A stretch of DNA of 64,000 nucleotides from Loktanella sp. D2R18 (GCF_003318235.1 NZ_QOCG01000032.1:1-64000); one strand, 5' to 3'. Shown: positions 38,755 through 49,418, numbered from the stretch's first letter. Program-made: numbers and translations. The notes: a model not told the origin generated them from the sequence alone.

Positions 38755-39551
38755 TATCCTTGCTCCAACGTGACACCCGGCGACAGCGCAATAAAGAATG
38801 GGTTTTCGAAAATAGGTTTGCCATAGGTCAGCGGCGTATGATCATCAAACCGCACCACCTGCCCGCCGGCCCCTGTCAGTACGGCATGCCCGGCAGCCGT
38901 GTCCCATTCCATCGTGCGACCAAGACGTGGATAAAGATCGGCCTCGCCCGTTGCGACCAGACAGAATTTCAACGATGACCCTGCGCTTTTCATGTCTTGG
39001 ACATTGTATTTATTGATATAATCATCTGTCGCTTGATCCCGGTGGGATTTGGACGCAACGATCAAAAGCGCGCTATTGTCCGGCTTGGACACCTGCAAAG
39101 GCGCCGTTTCACCAACCATATCTTTCGCAAACACGCCAGTTTCCTCGACCGAAACGCCCGCCGCATCGGTATAAAACAGCCGCTCTTTGGCGGGAGCATA
39201 AACGATCCCGCGGACCGGGACGCCATCAACCACATAAGCAATGTTCACCGTAAAATCTCCGCGCCGTTTGATGAATTCTTTGGTCCCATCCAACGGGTCA
39301 ACGATTAAAAACGTGCTAACGGATTGACCGTGCGAGTCTGACTGCTCCTCGGTCACAAGCGGCACATCAGGGAATGCCGCACGCAGGCCTGCGCTGATGA
39401 TTGCATCGGCCGCTTCATCTGCTGCAGTTACCGGGCTTTCATCGCTTTTCGCGCGCACATCAAAATCATCGGCAGCGTAGATTTCCATAATCTTATCGCC
39501 CGCCAAAAGCGCGAGTTCCCGCATCACGGTGTTCAGTTTCTCAAAATCCAT
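38754..39551 (-). CDS. cysQ: 3'(2'),5'-bisphosphate nucleotidase
   Basis: 265 residues of the inositol monophosphatase-like family. It removes the 3'-phosphate from PAP, the by-product of PAPS-dependent sulfation and sulfate reduction. The metal site is VTEEQSD followed by IVDPLDGTKEFIKRRGDFTVN, and the C-terminal motif is EWDTAAGHAVLTGAGGQ. It heads the cysQ-kdsB pair directly upstream of galU and the sulfotransferase operon, which fits a role in clearing PAP from that sulfotransferase. A more general role in cysteine synthesis remains possible. Confidence 0.92.
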   Translation of the reverse strand: MDFEKLNTVMRELALLAGDKIMEIYAADDFDVRAKSDESPVTAADEAADAIISAGLRAAFPDVPLVTEEQSDSHGQSVSTFLIVDPLDGTKEFIKRRGDFTVNIAYVVDGVPVRGIVYAPAKERLFYTDAAGVSVEETGVFAKDMVGETAPLQVSKPDNSALLIVASKSHRDQATDDYINKYNVQDMKSAGSSLKFCLVATGEADLYPRLGRTMEWDTAAGHAVLTGAGGQVVRFDDHTPLTYGKPIFENPFFIALSPGVTLEQG

Positions 39552-39655
39552 CGCGGGGGTCCTGTTTATTGAATAATTAGGGTGTGGCGGTTATGAAGGC
39601 TTGATCCAATGACGGCAAGCCAATCCTAGCGCAGGCACAGAGCGAAAGCATCACC

Positions 39656-40480
39656 ATGTTTCAAACCCGCCGGAATGTGTCGACCTTAGGCAGCTTTTTC
39701 AGCAATCTCGACCTGATTTACGAAGTCACCGTGCGATCTGTGCGCGGTGGCCACAGAAATGCTGTCGTCGGCCTTGTTTTGACTATTTTACAAAGCCTTG
39801 TTTTGGTGGCCGTATTCTTGGTGATGTTCATGGTCGTCGGGGTGCGCAGTTGTCCGATACCGGGCGAAGATTTCCTGATCTACATCATGTCCGGCGTGAT
39901 GCTGTTTCGTACACATGTCCAATCCGTTAAGGCGACCCAAGGGGCTAACGATGCATTGGCGCCGATGATGCTTTATGCGCCAATGAACCCGATTGTGACG
40001 ATATGCGCATCAGCGCTTGCAACATTGTATCAACAGCTTTTGGCGATTTTGGTCGTCTTAACAGTCTACCATTGCGCAGTTACCCCGATCTATATCGACA
40101 ATCCGATTGGCGCGATGGGAATGTTTTTGCTCGCGTGGTTTTCGGGATGCTGCATCGGGGTTCTATTTCTTGCCATTACGCCATGGTTTCCACGTACAAT
40201 GGCCATTGTCGGGCAACTCTATCGCCGCATGAATATGATTGCTTCTGGTAAGATGTTTTTGGTAAACTCTCTGCCTGCAAGCATGATCGCGATGTTTGAC
40301 TGGAACCCCTTGTTCCACATTATCGACCAAAACAAAGGCTTTGTTTTTCTGGATTATAACCCACATTTCACCACAATTTCTTACCCATTGCAGGTATCAC
40401 TGGTCTTCTTGGTTCTCGGCATGATGGGCATGTTTTTCACGCGGCAACATGTTTCTGCCAGTTGGAGCATGGGGAAGTAG
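39656..40480 (+). CDS. Polysaccharide ABC export permease (KpsM-like)
   Basis: 274 residues with six likely membrane segments, the ABC-2 export permease type. Segments lie at about 41-65, 74-92, 121-142, 152-178, 205-222 and 242-262, with an amphipathic N-terminus. KpsM-type permeases move capsule or O-antigen-like polymers across the inner membrane. The partner ATPase (KpsT-like) is not in this window. It is divergent from cysQ with 104 bases between. Bases after the stop carry an A/T-rich dyad. Confidence 0.8.
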   Translation: MFQTRRNVSTLGSFFSNLDLIYEVTVRSVRGGHRNAVVGLVLTILQSLVLVAVFLVMFMVVGVRSCPIPGEDFLIYIMSGVMLFRTHVQSVKATQGANDALAPMMLYAPMNPIVTICASALATLYQQLLAILVVLTVYHCAVTPIYIDNPIGAMGMFLLAWFSGCCIGVLFLAITPWFPRTMAIVGQLYRRMNMIASGKMFLVNSLPASMIAMFDWNPLFHIIDQNKGFVFLDYNPHFTTISYPLQVSLVFLVLGMMGMFFTRQHVSASWSMGK

Positions 40481-40511
40481 GGCGTTCGCCAACATCTCTT
40501 AACTTTCCCCG

Positions 40512-40533
40512 AACAAAAAACCGATTTTTTGTT
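40512..40533. repeat. A/T-rich inverted repeat after the export permease gene
   Basis: AACAAAAAA-CCGA-TTTTTTGTT is a perfect 9-bp dyad with a four-base loop, 32 bases past the stop. The stem is A/T only, so it is a weak hairpin, but it ends in a T-run and may act as a terminator before the dnaK promoter. Confidence 0.45.
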
Positions 40534-40553
40534 GTTTTGTTGAGCCCAGAGCG

Positions 40554-40582
40554 CTTGCAGCCCCGATTATGCATCCCTATAT
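40554..40582 (+). promoter_or_regulatory. Sigma-32 (RpoH)-type promoter of dnaK
   Basis: CTTG at 40554-40557 and CCTATAT at 40576-40582 are separated by 18 bases after the TTG. This fits the heat-shock promoter pattern of alphaproteobacteria (TTG, 17-18 bases, CYTATNT). It is about 112 bases before the dnaK ATG. A short hairpin (GGGG-GTT-CCCC) lies in the leader near 40605-40617. Confidence 0.65.
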
Positions 40583-40693
40583 ACGCCTAGATCACTTGTT
40601 TAGGGGGGTTCCCCTGATCAACAGAACGTAACTGGTGCGGGTGCCGAAACGGGTTCGCGCTACTCAAACTGCCTAAAGTAAGGGATTTGAAAA

Positions 40694-42598
40694 ATGGCCA
40701 AAGTTATTGGTATCGACCTCGGAACGACAAACTCTTGTATTGCCATCATGGATGGCTCTAAACCACGCGTGATTGAAAACGCCGAAGGTGCGCGCACAAC
40801 GCCATCTATCGTTGCGTTCACCGACGACGAACGCCTTGTCGGTCAGCCTGCGAAACGTCAGGCCGTCACCAACCCAGAAAACACAATCTTTGCTGTGAAA
40901 CGTTTGATTGGCCGTCGTTTTGACGATGCCGATCTGGCGAAAGAAAAGAAAAACATGCCGTTTGAAATCGTCAATGGCGGCAACGGCGATGCGTGGGTTG
41001 AATCCAAAGGTGAGAAATACTCCCCTAGCCAGATTTCTGCTTTCATTCTTGGTAAGATGAAAGAAACCGCCGAAAGCTACCTTGGCGAAGACGTCACACA
41101 AGCGGTTATCACCGTTCCTGCGTATTTCAACGACGCTCAGCGTCAGGCAACAAAAGACGCCGGCAAAATCGCGGGCCTCGAAGTGCTGCGCATCATCAAC
41201 GAGCCAACAGCGGCTGCGCTGGCATATGGCCTTGATAAAGAAGACACACAAACAATCGCGGTCTATGACCTTGGCGGTGGTACATTCGATGTGACCATCC
41301 TCGAAATCGACGACGGCCTGTTCGAAGTGAAATCTACCAATGGTGACACATTCCTTGGTGGTGAAGACTTTGACATGCGCATCGTGAACTACCTCGCGGA
41401 TGAGTTCAAAAAAGAGCACTCAGTCGATCTGACTCAAGACAAGATGGCGTTGCAGCGTCTTAAAGAAGCTGCGGAAAAAGCGAAAATCGAACTGTCTTCG
41501 TCTTCCAGCACCGAAATCAACCAACCGTTTATCTCTATGGGATCAAACGGCCAACCATTGCACATGGTCATGAAACTGACCCGCGCGAAACTGGAATCGC
41601 TTGTTCTGGACCTGATCAAAAACTCGATCAAACCATGTAAAGATGCGATCAAAGATGCTGGCCTGTCCGTTGGCGACATCGACGAAGTTGTTCTTGTGGG
41701 TGGTATGACCCGCATGCCGCGCGTCAAAGAAGAAGTCGGTAAGTTCTTTGGCAAAGAGCCGCACCAGGGTGTGAACCCGGATGAAGTTGTTGCCATGGGT
41801 GCCGCCATTCAGGCCGGCGTTCTGCAAGGCGACGTGAAAGACGTTGTTCTGCTCGACGTGACACCATTGTCATTGGGCATCGAAACATTGGGCGGTGTGT
41901 TCACACGTTTGATCGATCGCAACACAACGATCCCAACGAAAAAATCGCAGGTTTTCTCAACTGCCGAAGACAACCAAAACGCGGTGACCCTGCGTGTCTT
42001 CCAAGGTGAGCGTGAAATGGCCGCCGACAACAAAATGTTGGGCCAGTTCAACCTCGAAGAAATCCCACCCGCACCTCGCGGCCTGCCACAGATCGAAGTG
42101 ACCTTTGACATCGACGCCAACGGCATCGTTGAAGTAGGCGCCAAAGACAAAGGTACCGGCAAGGAACAGAAAATCACGATCCAAGCCTCTGGTGGTCTGT
42201 CAGATGACGACATCGAAGCAATGGTGAAAGACGCGGAAGATAACGCCGAGGCCGATAAAGATCGCCGCGAGCTTATCGAGGCCAAGAACCAAGCCGAAAG
42301 CCTGATCCACTCGACCGAAAAGTCGATGGAAGAGCATTCTGACAAGGTCGATCCAACAACCATCGAAGCCATCGAATTGGCCATCGCTGCGTTGAAAGAC
42401 GATCTTGAAGACGGCACCGCCGAAAAGATCAAATCGGGCATCCAGAACGTCACAGAATCTGCGATGAAACTGGGTGAAGCCATCTATAAATCCAGCCAAG
42501 AAGAGGCCGGAGAGGCCGAGCCCGACGCGCCAGCCGCCGATGAAGAAATTCTCGACGCTGACTTCGAAGATCTGGATGACGACAAGCGCGACAACTAA
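40694..42598 (+). CDS. dnaK: Chaperone DnaK (Hsp70)
   Basis: 634 residues. The ATPase domain starts [16 protein letters not shown], with [15 protein letters not shown] and [17 protein letters not shown]; the substrate-binding domain and the lid follow, ending in an acidic tail ([10 protein letters not shown]). It folds proteins with DnaJ and GrpE. The ATG at 40694 follows AAGGGA. A strong terminator lies between it and dnaJ, so dnaJ is expressed partly by read-through or from its own promoter. Confidence 0.97.
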   Translation: MAKVIGIDLGTTNSCIAIMDGSKPRVIENAEGARTTPSIVAFTDDERLVGQPAKRQAVTNPENTIFAVKRLIGRRFDDADLAKEKKNMPFEIVNGGNGDAWVESKGEKYSPSQISAFILGKMKETAESYLGEDVTQAVITVPAYFNDAQRQATKDAGKIAGLEVLRIINEPTAAALAYGLDKEDTQTIAVYDLGGGTFDVTILEIDDGLFEVKSTNGDTFLGGEDFDMRIVNYLADEFKKEHSVDLTQDKMALQRLKEAAEKAKIELSSSSSTEINQPFISMGSNGQPLHMVMKLTRAKLESLVLDLIKNSIKPCKDAIKDAGLSVGDIDEVVLVGGMTRMPRVKEEVGKFFGKEPHQGVNPDEVVAMGAAIQAGVLQGDVKDVVLLDVTPLSLGIETLGGVFTRLIDRNTTIPTKKSQVFSTAEDNQNAVTLRVFQGEREMAADNKMLGQFNLEEIPPAPRGLPQIEVTFDIDANGIVEVGAKDKGTGKEQKITIQASGGLSDDDIEAMVKDAEDNAEADKDRRELIEAKNQAESLIHSTEKSMEEHSDKVDPTTIEAIELAIAALKDDLEDGTAEKIKSGIQNVTESAMKLGEAIYKSSQEEAGEAEPDAPAADEEILDADFEDLDDDKRDN

Positions 42599-42621
42599 GC
42601 CAGCGCTGTCTTAGGAAAGAG

Positions 42622-42650
42622 GACCGGCCCACCACCGGGCCGGTCTTTTT
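42622..42650 (+). terminator. Rho-independent terminator between dnaK and dnaJ
   Basis: GACCGGCCC-ACCACC-GGGCCGGTC is a perfect 9-bp stem followed by TTTTT, 24 bases past the dnaK stop. Confidence 0.85.
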
Positions 42651-42673
42651 CCATTCCCAAGGGGGAAATTATC

Positions 42674-43822
42674 ATGGCAAAACGTGACTATTACGAGGTT
42701 CTTGGTGTCGCAAAAGGCGCCGATGCGGCGGCCATCAAAAAGGGCTATCGCCAAAAGGCGAAAGAATTGCACCCTGACCGCAATGCCGACGACCCGACCG
42801 CTGAAACCAAATTCAAAGAAGCCAACGAGGCTTACGAAGTCCTGAAAGACGCCGAGAAGAAAGCAGCTTATGACCGTTATGGTCACGCAGCCTTTGAAAA
42901 CGGCATGGGCGGTGGAGGGCAGCGTCCGGGTGGCGGTCAAGGCGACTTTGGCAGCGCATTTTCGGATGTGTTCGACGACCTGTTCGGCGATTTTATGGGC
43001 GGCAACCGTGGCGGCGGTGGGCGTCGCGGCGGCGCACAACGTGGCAATGATCTACGCTACAACTTGCGCATTAGCCTCGAAGAAGCCTTTGCTGGCCTCA
43101 CAAAAACGGTGAATGTCCCAACTGCGGTCAGCTGCGAGGTCTGCAGCGGCACGGGTGCCGAAGGTGGATCAGAACCCCAAACCTGCCCAACTTGTGCGGG
43201 CATGGGAAAGGTCCGCGCACAACAAGGTTTCTTTACCGTTGAACGCACCTGCCCAACCTGTTCTGGCATGGGGCAAACCATTAAGGACCCATGTAAAGCT
43301 TGTCATGGTCAGGGCCGCGTCGAGAAAGAAAAATCGCTTTCCGTCAACATTCCTGCTGGCGTCGAAACTGGCACGCGTATCCGTCTTGCTGGCGAAGGCG
43401 AAGCCGGAATGCGCGGCGGCCCGACTGGCGATCTTTACATCTTTATCGAGGTCAAAGATCACGCGCTGTTCGAACGCGAAGCCAATAACCTGTTCTGCCG
43501 CGTGCCGGTATCGATGGCGACCGCCGCTTTGGGTGGCGAAATCGAAGTGCCGACCATCGATGGTGGCCGTAGCCGCGTAAAAGTACCCGAAGGGTCGCAA
43601 TCAGGGCGGCAAATGCGCTTGCGTAGCAAAGGGATGCCCGCCCTACGCGGGGCCGGTAGCGGCGACATGTTCATCGAACTCGCCGTTGAAACCCCTGTTA
43701 AACTGACGGCGCGCCAGCGTGAGCTTCTCAAAGAATTCGACGAGCTAAGCGAAGAAAACAACCCGCATGGGTCGAGCTTCTTTACCTCTGTCAAAAGCTT
43801 TTGGGACTCGATGAAAGGTTAA
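42674..43822 (+). CDS. dnaJ: Chaperone DnaJ (Hsp40)
   Basis: 382 residues. The J domain has LHPDRN near residue 33, the Gly-rich linker spans about 76-120, and four zinc repeats follow ([32 protein letters not shown]). The C-terminal substrate domains begin at [14 protein letters not shown]. It delivers clients to DnaK and stimulates its ATPase. The ATG at 42674 follows AAGGGGGAA. A terminator lies just after the stop. Confidence 0.96.
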   Translation: MAKRDYYEVLGVAKGADAAAIKKGYRQKAKELHPDRNADDPTAETKFKEANEAYEVLKDAEKKAAYDRYGHAAFENGMGGGGQRPGGGQGDFGSAFSDVFDDLFGDFMGGNRGGGGRRGGAQRGNDLRYNLRISLEEAFAGLTKTVNVPTAVSCEVCSGTGAEGGSEPQTCPTCAGMGKVRAQQGFFTVERTCPTCSGMGQTIKDPCKACHGQGRVEKEKSLSVNIPAGVETGTRIRLAGEGEAGMRGGPTGDLYIFIEVKDHALFEREANNLFCRVPVSMATAALGGEIEVPTIDGGRSRVKVPEGSQSGRQMRLRSKGMPALRGAGSGDMFIELAVETPVKLTARQRELLKEFDELSEENNPHGSSFFTSVKSFWDSMKG

Positions 43823-43824
43823 GA

Positions 43825-43852
43825 TAAGGTCCCGGATCGTACCGGGGCCTTA
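43825..43852 (+). terminator. Terminator after dnaJ
   Basis: AAGGTCCCGG and CCGGGGCCTT pair with one G-T, followed by ATT. It starts three bases past the stop. Confidence 0.65.
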
Positions 43853-43891
43853 TTCACGCTTCATTAACCGATACCGGCGAACAATTGGGAT

Positions 43892-44650
43892 ATGTCCCAT
43901 TTTGCCGAATCGCGCTCTCTTTTTGCTGACATTGATGACGTTGTGGTGCCCGCCAAGGCGCGCGCACCTTCCTATCTGCGCGACCACCGCAAACGGTTGC
44001 GCGATCGGTTCCTAAACGGCGGCGCGACAGCCATCCCCGACTATGAACTGCTTGAATTAATCCTCTTTCGTGCGATCCCACGCCAAGATGTGAAACCGTT
44101 GGCACACTTGCTGATTCAAACCTTCGGTGACTTTAATCGCGTCGTATCAGCGCCCGTAAGGCAACTGACGCAGGTCCGGGGCGTCGGCGAATCTGTAGCG
44201 ACTGAATTGAAAATTGTCGAAGCAGCGGCGCACCGTCTTGCCCGCGCGAAAGTAATGCAACGCCATGTGGTATCCAGTTGGGACGCGTTGTTGAACTATT
44301 GCCACACGACAATGGCCCACCGCGATACAGAACAATTTCGCATCCTGTTTTTGGATACCAAGAACACAATTATTGCCGACGAAGAACAGGCAAAAGGCAC
44401 GCTTGATCACGTGCCAGTCTATCCACGCGAGGTCGTCAAACGCGCGTTAGAGCTAAATGCAGCTGCATTGATATTGGTGCATAATCATCCTTCAGGTGAT
44501 CCAACGCCATCGGCCGCCGATATCGACATGACCGCGCAGGTTAACCGCGCTGCGCAGGCGCTTGGCATCACACTGCATGATCATCTTATTGTTGGAAAGT
44601 CTTGCGAAACCAGCTTTCGTGCACAGGGGTATCTGGGCGCGGATGCTTAA
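43892..44650 (+). CDS. radC: DNA repair protein RadC (JAMM/MPN family)
   Basis: 252 residues. An N-terminal helix-hairpin-helix region with LLIQTFGDFNRVV and VRGVGESVATELK precedes the MPN domain, with the JAMM metal motif AALILVHNHPSGDPTPSAAD near residue 205. The true role of RadC is unclear; the original link to repair was disputed. The ATG at 43892 is good. Its stop interlocks with that of the convergent unknown gene (TTAA), with no terminator between them. Confidence 0.9.
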   Translation: MSHFAESRSLFADIDDVVVPAKARAPSYLRDHRKRLRDRFLNGGATAIPDYELLELILFRAIPRQDVKPLAHLLIQTFGDFNRVVSAPVRQLTQVRGVGESVATELKIVEAAAHRLARAKVMQRHVVSSWDALLNYCHTTMAHRDTEQFRILFLDTKNTIIADEEQAKGTLDHVPVYPREVVKRALELNAAALILVHNHPSGDPTPSAADIDMTAQVNRAAQALGITLHDHLIVGKSCETSFRAQGYLGADA

Positions 44651-45636
44651 CGCACGAGACTTGTATAGGGCGCAATCGCATCCGGCAGCATAACGAATTC
44701 ACCCGCTGAACTGCAGGCCGGCACCTGAATTGACACATCAATCGGCACCCATATTCGTCCTGAAACCACATGGATAAGTTGCGTACTAAACAAACGACCA
44801 CAGTTTTGCAGGGTGACCATCAGGCCAACCGGCATCGTTACGGAAATATCAGCTCGATCAAAACGCGCCGGATACGAGTAAACTTCAGCCTGATAAGGAA
44901 TATCAGCGGTGTGCGTCCCATGGCTTGTCACAAACCCATGCTGCCCCATCGTCGCCAGCTCCGCCGTATGGCTCGAGCCTGTCCAAATATGCCCCGGTTG
45001 GCCAATGCTTGCCCCAACCTCTAGCACGTGCAGTTGCAACTTATCGGCGCCACGCCATTGCAGAATTGTGCGGTCATATTGCGAAACATCCGGCGCGTAG
45101 ATCGCCACACGCGCAAATTCAACGTTATCAAATAAGACAGATATCTGCGCGTCTTGTGCCATAATCGGGAGAGTGACTTCAGCGGTGCCCAATCCGTCTG
45201 TACGCGATGAGAACCGCAAGCTTTCATGCAAGATGACAAAATCTGCATTCAGGTGACATGGTGCCTGCACCGTCAAAAGCGCCATTTCGGCAGGTTTCTC
45301 GGTCGCTGAAAGCATCACTTTACAAGCATCTTCGATCGCGGGTACAGCCGAGATCGTACCCATTGCGGGCGCGGTTTCCTCTGTATTTGTCTCACGCACA
45401 AGCGCAACGTGTTGAACGTTTGAAATGTGGTCGACAAGCCTATGCGCATTTTCGGGCACGCCAAAAACCGAACTCGTTTGGCTGTTCGTCACAACTGTCA
45501 CGGCCCGCGGTACAGCCGTGCGGGCCGGTGTGCTCGCTCCATCCGAGGGTGTTTCCCCAATTTGAACCAAAAACCCAAGACCAAGCGCGGCCGCAACTGT
45601 CGACAAAACCGTCCTATATGTGATCGTGCGCGCCAT
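44647..45636 (-). CDS. Periplasmic protein of unknown function beside secA
   Basis: 329 residues. A signal peptide or anchor (TYRTVLSTVAAALGLGFLVQI) is followed by an Ala/Thr/Pro-rich stretch and then two beta-rich regions. Four cysteines (CKV, PCHL, NCGR, PACSS) could form disulfides in the periplasm. I recognise it only as a conserved neighbour of secA in Roseobacters, sometimes labelled translocase by position; nothing in the sequence supports that. The repeated thread of hydrophobic strands suggests a beta-sandwich. Encoded in the same direction as secA, 69 bases past its stop. Confidence 0.55.
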   Translation of the reverse strand: MARTITYRTVLSTVAAALGLGFLVQIGETPSDGASTPARTAVPRAVTVVTNSQTSSVFGVPENAHRLVDHISNVQHVALVRETNTEETAPAMGTISAVPAIEDACKVMLSATEKPAEMALLTVQAPCHLNADFVILHESLRFSSRTDGLGTAEVTLPIMAQDAQISVLFDNVEFARVAIYAPDVSQYDRTILQWRGADKLQLHVLEVGASIGQPGHIWTGSSHTAELATMGQHGFVTSHGTHTADIPYQAEVYSYPARFDRADISVTMPVGLMVTLQNCGRLFSTQLIHVVSGRIWVPIDVSIQVPACSSAGEFVMLPDAIAPYTSLVR

Positions 45637-45705
45637 AGCGATTCCGTTAACCCTTCACAGTGGCAAACAGTCTAGCAGCGTCTGGCAACGGGTCTAAGCA
45701 TTAAT

Positions 45706-48384
45706 TCACGCAAAGCGACCGTGGCAATGCTTGAATTTTTTACCTGATCCACAGGGGCAATCGTCATTCCGCGAAGGATTACCCCATGTGGTCGTATCGT
45801 TTTCGTCAAAACTAGGGAGCGCATTACCCGTTGTGGCCGCCGCCACTGCGGCCGCCTGCTGCTGCTGCATTGCCTGCGCGATCATGGCCTCTTGTTCTTC
45901 TTTAGACATCGGGCGAATCCGCGACAATTGTTTTGTCACATCTGCGCGCAAACCATCCAAGAGACTTTCAAACAATTGGAAGCCTTCGGTTTTATATTCG
46001 TTCAACGGATCTCGCTGCGCGTATCCGCGAAAACCAACAACCGACCGCAAGTGGTTCAGCGTCAACAGATGCTCACGCCATTTACTATCGATCGTTTGCA
46101 GCAATATCTGTTTTTCAACACGGCGCATTGTTTCATCGCCAAAACTTTCTGTTTTTTCAGCCATGAATTTGTCGCAAGCGTCTTCAAGACGTTCAACAAT
46201 GTCACCATCATCAACACCTTCTTCAGACACCCATTCTGCGACGGGTAAATCAAGCCCAAGCTGCTCTTTCACGGCCGTTTGCAACCCTTCTCCATCCCAT
46301 TGATCTGCATAGCTTTTTGCAGGGATGTAGTCGCCGACCAGATCGTCTATCACCTGATCGCGCATATCTTTGGTAATGTCGGACAGGTCCGTTGCTTCCA
46401 TGATATCGCGGCGCTGCGAAAAGATCGCTTTGCGCTGATCATTCATCACGTCATCGTATTTCAACAGCTGCTTACGGATGTCAAAGTTGCGCGCTTCGAC
46501 CTTTGCCTGCGCGCGTTCCAGAGATTTATTGACCCAAGGGTGCACAATCGCTTCGCCGTCTTTCATACCCAATCCGGACAACACTTTATCAAGCCGTTCA
46601 GACCCGAAAATCCGCATCAGATCATCATCGAGCGAGAGGAAGAACGACGACCGCCCCGGATCACCCTGACGACCAGAACGGCCCCGCAGCTGGTTATCAA
46701 TCCGGCGGCTTTCGTGGCGTTCTGTCGCCAAAACAAACAGCCCACCTGCATTTTTGACGGCTTTTTCATCAGTATCGTGAGCGGCTTCAATCTGTGCGCG
46801 GATCGCTGCGTGATCGCCCTCGGGATTGGCGGCGATAGCTTCCATGATCGCGAATTCGACGTTACCTCCCAGCTTAATGTCAGTCCCTCGACCCGCCATG
46901 TTGGTGGCGATAGTTACAGCGTTCAGACGGCCGGCGTCCGCAACAATCTGCGCTTCTTGTTCATGTTGGCGGGCGTTCAACACGTTGAATTTAATGCCTT
47001 CAGCACCGAGAAGTTGTGCAAGATGCTCTGACTTTTCAATCGAAGTCGTCCCAACCAAAATCGGTTGCCCAGTGGCATGTGCCTCTTTGATTTCTTTGAC
47101 GACGCCTTCGAATTTTTCTTTGGCGGTGCGATAAACCTGATCATGTTCGTCAACCCGCGCAATCGGACGGTTGGTGGGCACTTCAACCACGCCAAGCCCG
47201 TAAATTTCCATGAATTCTTCGGCTTCCGTTGTCGCGGTCCCTGTCATGCCACCCAGTTTTTCGTATAGGCGGAAATAGTTCTGGAATGTGACCGACGCCA
47301 ATGTGACGTTCTCGGGTTTGATCGCGACGCCTTCTTTGGCTTCAATCGCCTGATGCAACCCGTCAGACAGCCGGCGTCCATCCATCATCCGGCCCGTGAA
47401 TTCATCAATTAAAACAACCTGGTTGTTGCGCACGATGTAGTTGTCATCACGCGTGAACAGCTTATGCGCTTTCAGCGCTTGGTTCACGTGGTGGACCAAG
47501 GTCGCACTTTCCGGATCGTATAGCGTTTGACCTTCAGGAAGCAGGCCCAATTCGGTCAATCGCGCTTCAAGGAAATCGTTACCCTCATCAGTGAATGTCG
47601 TCTGTTTGGTCTTTTCGTCCAGCGTATAGTGTTCTTCGAGAATTTCCGGAATGACCTTATCCATAGTCGCGTACATTTCGCTACGATCTTCGGCAGGGCC
47701 GGAAATGATCAGCGGTGTCCGTGCTTCATCGATCAGAATACTGTCGACCTCGTCCACAATCGCGAAATTGTGGGGGCGTTGGTACATCTGTGACAGCTCG
47801 GATTTCATGTTGTCGCGCAGATAATCAAAGCCAAGTTCGTTGTTCGTGGCATAGGTCACGTCACAGGCGTAGGCTTCTTTCTTTTCGTCATCCGGCTGAT
47901 TGGGCACAACAACGCCAGTTTTCAGACCCAATGCACCGTAAACTTTGCTCATCCATTCAGCGTCGCGGCTGGCAAGATAATCGTTCACGGTCACGATGTG
48001 CACGCCTTTGCCTGTCAGCGCATTTAGATAGGCCGCAAATGTCGCCATAAGGGTTTTACCCTCACCGGTTTTCATCTCGGAAATGTTACCTTGATGCAGG
48101 AATATCCCGCCCATCAACTGCGTATCAAAGGCACGCAGGCCCAAAGAACGTTTGGCCGCTTCGCGACAGTTGGCAAAGGCTTCCGGCAGCAGTTTATCAA
48201 GGCTTTCGCCACTCATGGCGCGTTTTGCGAGCGCCTCTGTCTTGTTTTTGATGTCTTCGTCAGAAAGGGCTTCGAACTCAGGCTCAAGCGCGTTGATCTG
48301 CGCGACCAGCGGGCGAACAGCCTTCACTTTGCGGTCGTTGGCGGTACCAAACACCTTTTTGGTAATCGTTCCAATACCCAGCAT
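45706..48384 (-). CDS. secA: Preprotein translocase ATPase SecA
   Basis: 892 residues. It drives secretory proteins through SecYEG. Walker A is [20 protein letters not shown] near residue 105, the DEAD-type Walker B is [16 protein letters not shown] near 205, and the helicase motif [10 protein letters not shown] is present in the second ATPase domain. The zinc site [13 protein letters not shown] is at the C-terminus. The ATG at 48384 begins [13 protein letters not shown], behind CGGAG. The frame stays open 543 bases further upstream, but that part is antisense to the parvulin gene and is rejected. Confidence 0.97.
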   Translation of the reverse strand: MLGIGTITKKVFGTANDRKVKAVRPLVAQINALEPEFEALSDEDIKNKTEALAKRAMSGESLDKLLPEAFANCREAAKRSLGLRAFDTQLMGGIFLHQGNISEMKTGEGKTLMATFAAYLNALTGKGVHIVTVNDYLASRDAEWMSKVYGALGLKTGVVVPNQPDDEKKEAYACDVTYATNNELGFDYLRDNMKSELSQMYQRPHNFAIVDEVDSILIDEARTPLIISGPAEDRSEMYATMDKVIPEILEEHYTLDEKTKQTTFTDEGNDFLEARLTELGLLPEGQTLYDPESATLVHHVNQALKAHKLFTRDDNYIVRNNQVVLIDEFTGRMMDGRRLSDGLHQAIEAKEGVAIKPENVTLASVTFQNYFRLYEKLGGMTGTATTEAEEFMEIYGLGVVEVPTNRPIARVDEHDQVYRTAKEKFEGVVKEIKEAHATGQPILVGTTSIEKSEHLAQLLGAEGIKFNVLNARQHEQEAQIVADAGRLNAVTIATNMAGRGTDIKLGGNVEFAIMEAIAANPEGDHAAIRAQIEAAHDTDEKAVKNAGGLFVLATERHESRRIDNQLRGRSGRQGDPGRSSFFLSLDDDLMRIFGSERLDKVLSGLGMKDGEAIVHPWVNKSLERAQAKVEARNFDIRKQLLKYDDVMNDQRKAIFSQRRDIMEATDLSDITKDMRDQVIDDLVGDYIPAKSYADQWDGEGLQTAVKEQLGLDLPVAEWVSEEGVDDGDIVERLEDACDKFMAEKTESFGDETMRRVEKQILLQTIDSKWREHLLTLNHLRSVVGFRGYAQRDPLNEYKTEGFQLFESLLDGLRADVTKQLSRIRPMSKEEQEAMIAQAMQQQQAAAVAAATTGNALPSFDENDTTTWGNPSRNDDCPCGSGKKFKHCHGRFA

Positions 48385-48568
48385 ATTCACTCCGGCGGCG
48401 CATCTGCGCCTGTCTGACATCAAATTAAGACGAGGCCGCTTGTAGGCCCGCGACTGGCCACATACAAAGGGCCAAGAGCCAGCCCCGTCGAGGCATCTTA
48501 GGGATGTAAGGGGCCGGATATGCAGTGTCAACGCCACGCACCCGCGTGGATCATTTAGGGATCGATTT

Positions 48569-49414
48569 ATGCTGAAACATGTTACATTTTTGGGTGCAAC
48601 CGCGCTGACAATGTCATTGTCAGGAACCGCATTTGCCCAAGACGACGTAACAGTCGACACCGTCATCGCGACTGTCGGCGAAACTGAGATCACATTGGGC
48701 GAAGTGCTGATCGCACGCACCGAATTGCCAGAACAATACGCGCAGTTTCCCGAAGAAGTGTTATTTGAGGGATTGATTGACCAATTGATCCAACAGCAGC
48801 TTCTTGCAGATACTGTCGAAGACGCCCCTGCCACTGTGCTATATGCGCTCAAAAACGAAGAGCGCACGTTGCTTGCGGGTGCGGCAATTACTGTTGTCGC
48901 CGAAGCCGCGATTACACCAGACATCATTCAAGCTGCCTACGACGAACGCTTTGCGAACGCCGAAGAACTTCCGGAATTCCACGCGGCGCATCTTTTGGTT
49001 GAAACAGAAGAAGAAGCAATCGCCGCAAAGAACCGCATTGATGAGGGCGAAGAATTTGCAGATGTTGCGCGCGCCGTGTCCACGGGTCCAACTGGCCCAA
49101 ATGGTGGTGATCTTGGTTGGTTCGGACCCGGTGCAATGGTCCCCGAATTTGAAACCGCCATCACCGAACTTGAAGTCGGCGGCGTGTCTGATCCGTTTGA
49201 AACCCAGTTTGGTTGGCACCTTGCAACATTGCTTGAAGAGCGCGTGCAACCACGTCCGACGCTCGAAGAAATGACCCCGCAGTTGACCGGCGAATTGCAA
49301 GAGGCTGCAATCACCGCGCATCTTGAACAGCTTGCCGCTGATTCAAATGTCATAAAGCCCGAAGAAGGTCAGTTCGACGCCACCATCATCAGCCGTTTCG
49401 ACCTGCTGGATTGA
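48569..49414 (+). CDS. Parvulin-type peptidyl-prolyl isomerase
   Basis: 281 residues. A signal peptide ([20 protein letters not shown] then AFAQ) precedes a SurA-like N-terminal helical part and one parvulin domain at about 135-230: [35 protein letters not shown] and [15 protein letters not shown]. It assists folding of outer-membrane or periplasmic proteins. Divergent from secA, and four bases upstream of argJ, so it may share its transcript. Confidence 0.9.
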   Translation: MLKHVTFLGATALTMSLSGTAFAQDDVTVDTVIATVGETEITLGEVLIARTELPEQYAQFPEEVLFEGLIDQLIQQQLLADTVEDAPATVLYALKNEERTLLAGAAITVVAEAAITPDIIQAAYDERFANAEELPEFHAAHLLVETEEEAIAAKNRIDEGEEFADVARAVSTGPTGPNGGDLGWFGPGAMVPEFETAITELEVGGVSDPFETQFGWHLATLLEERVQPRPTLEEMTPQLTGELQEAAITAHLEQLAADSNVIKPEEGQFDATIISRFDLLD

Positions 49415-49418
49415 TCGC

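Noticed and set aside
41809-42483. 224-codon minus-strand frame opposite dnaK
   Set aside because: Ser-rich shadow of a conserved gene with no recognisable domain.
48385-48927. N-terminal extension of secA of about 181 residues
   Set aside because: It is antisense to the parvulin gene, has low-complexity Ser/Thr/Val composition, and SecA clearly starts at [12 protein letters not shown] behind CGGAG.
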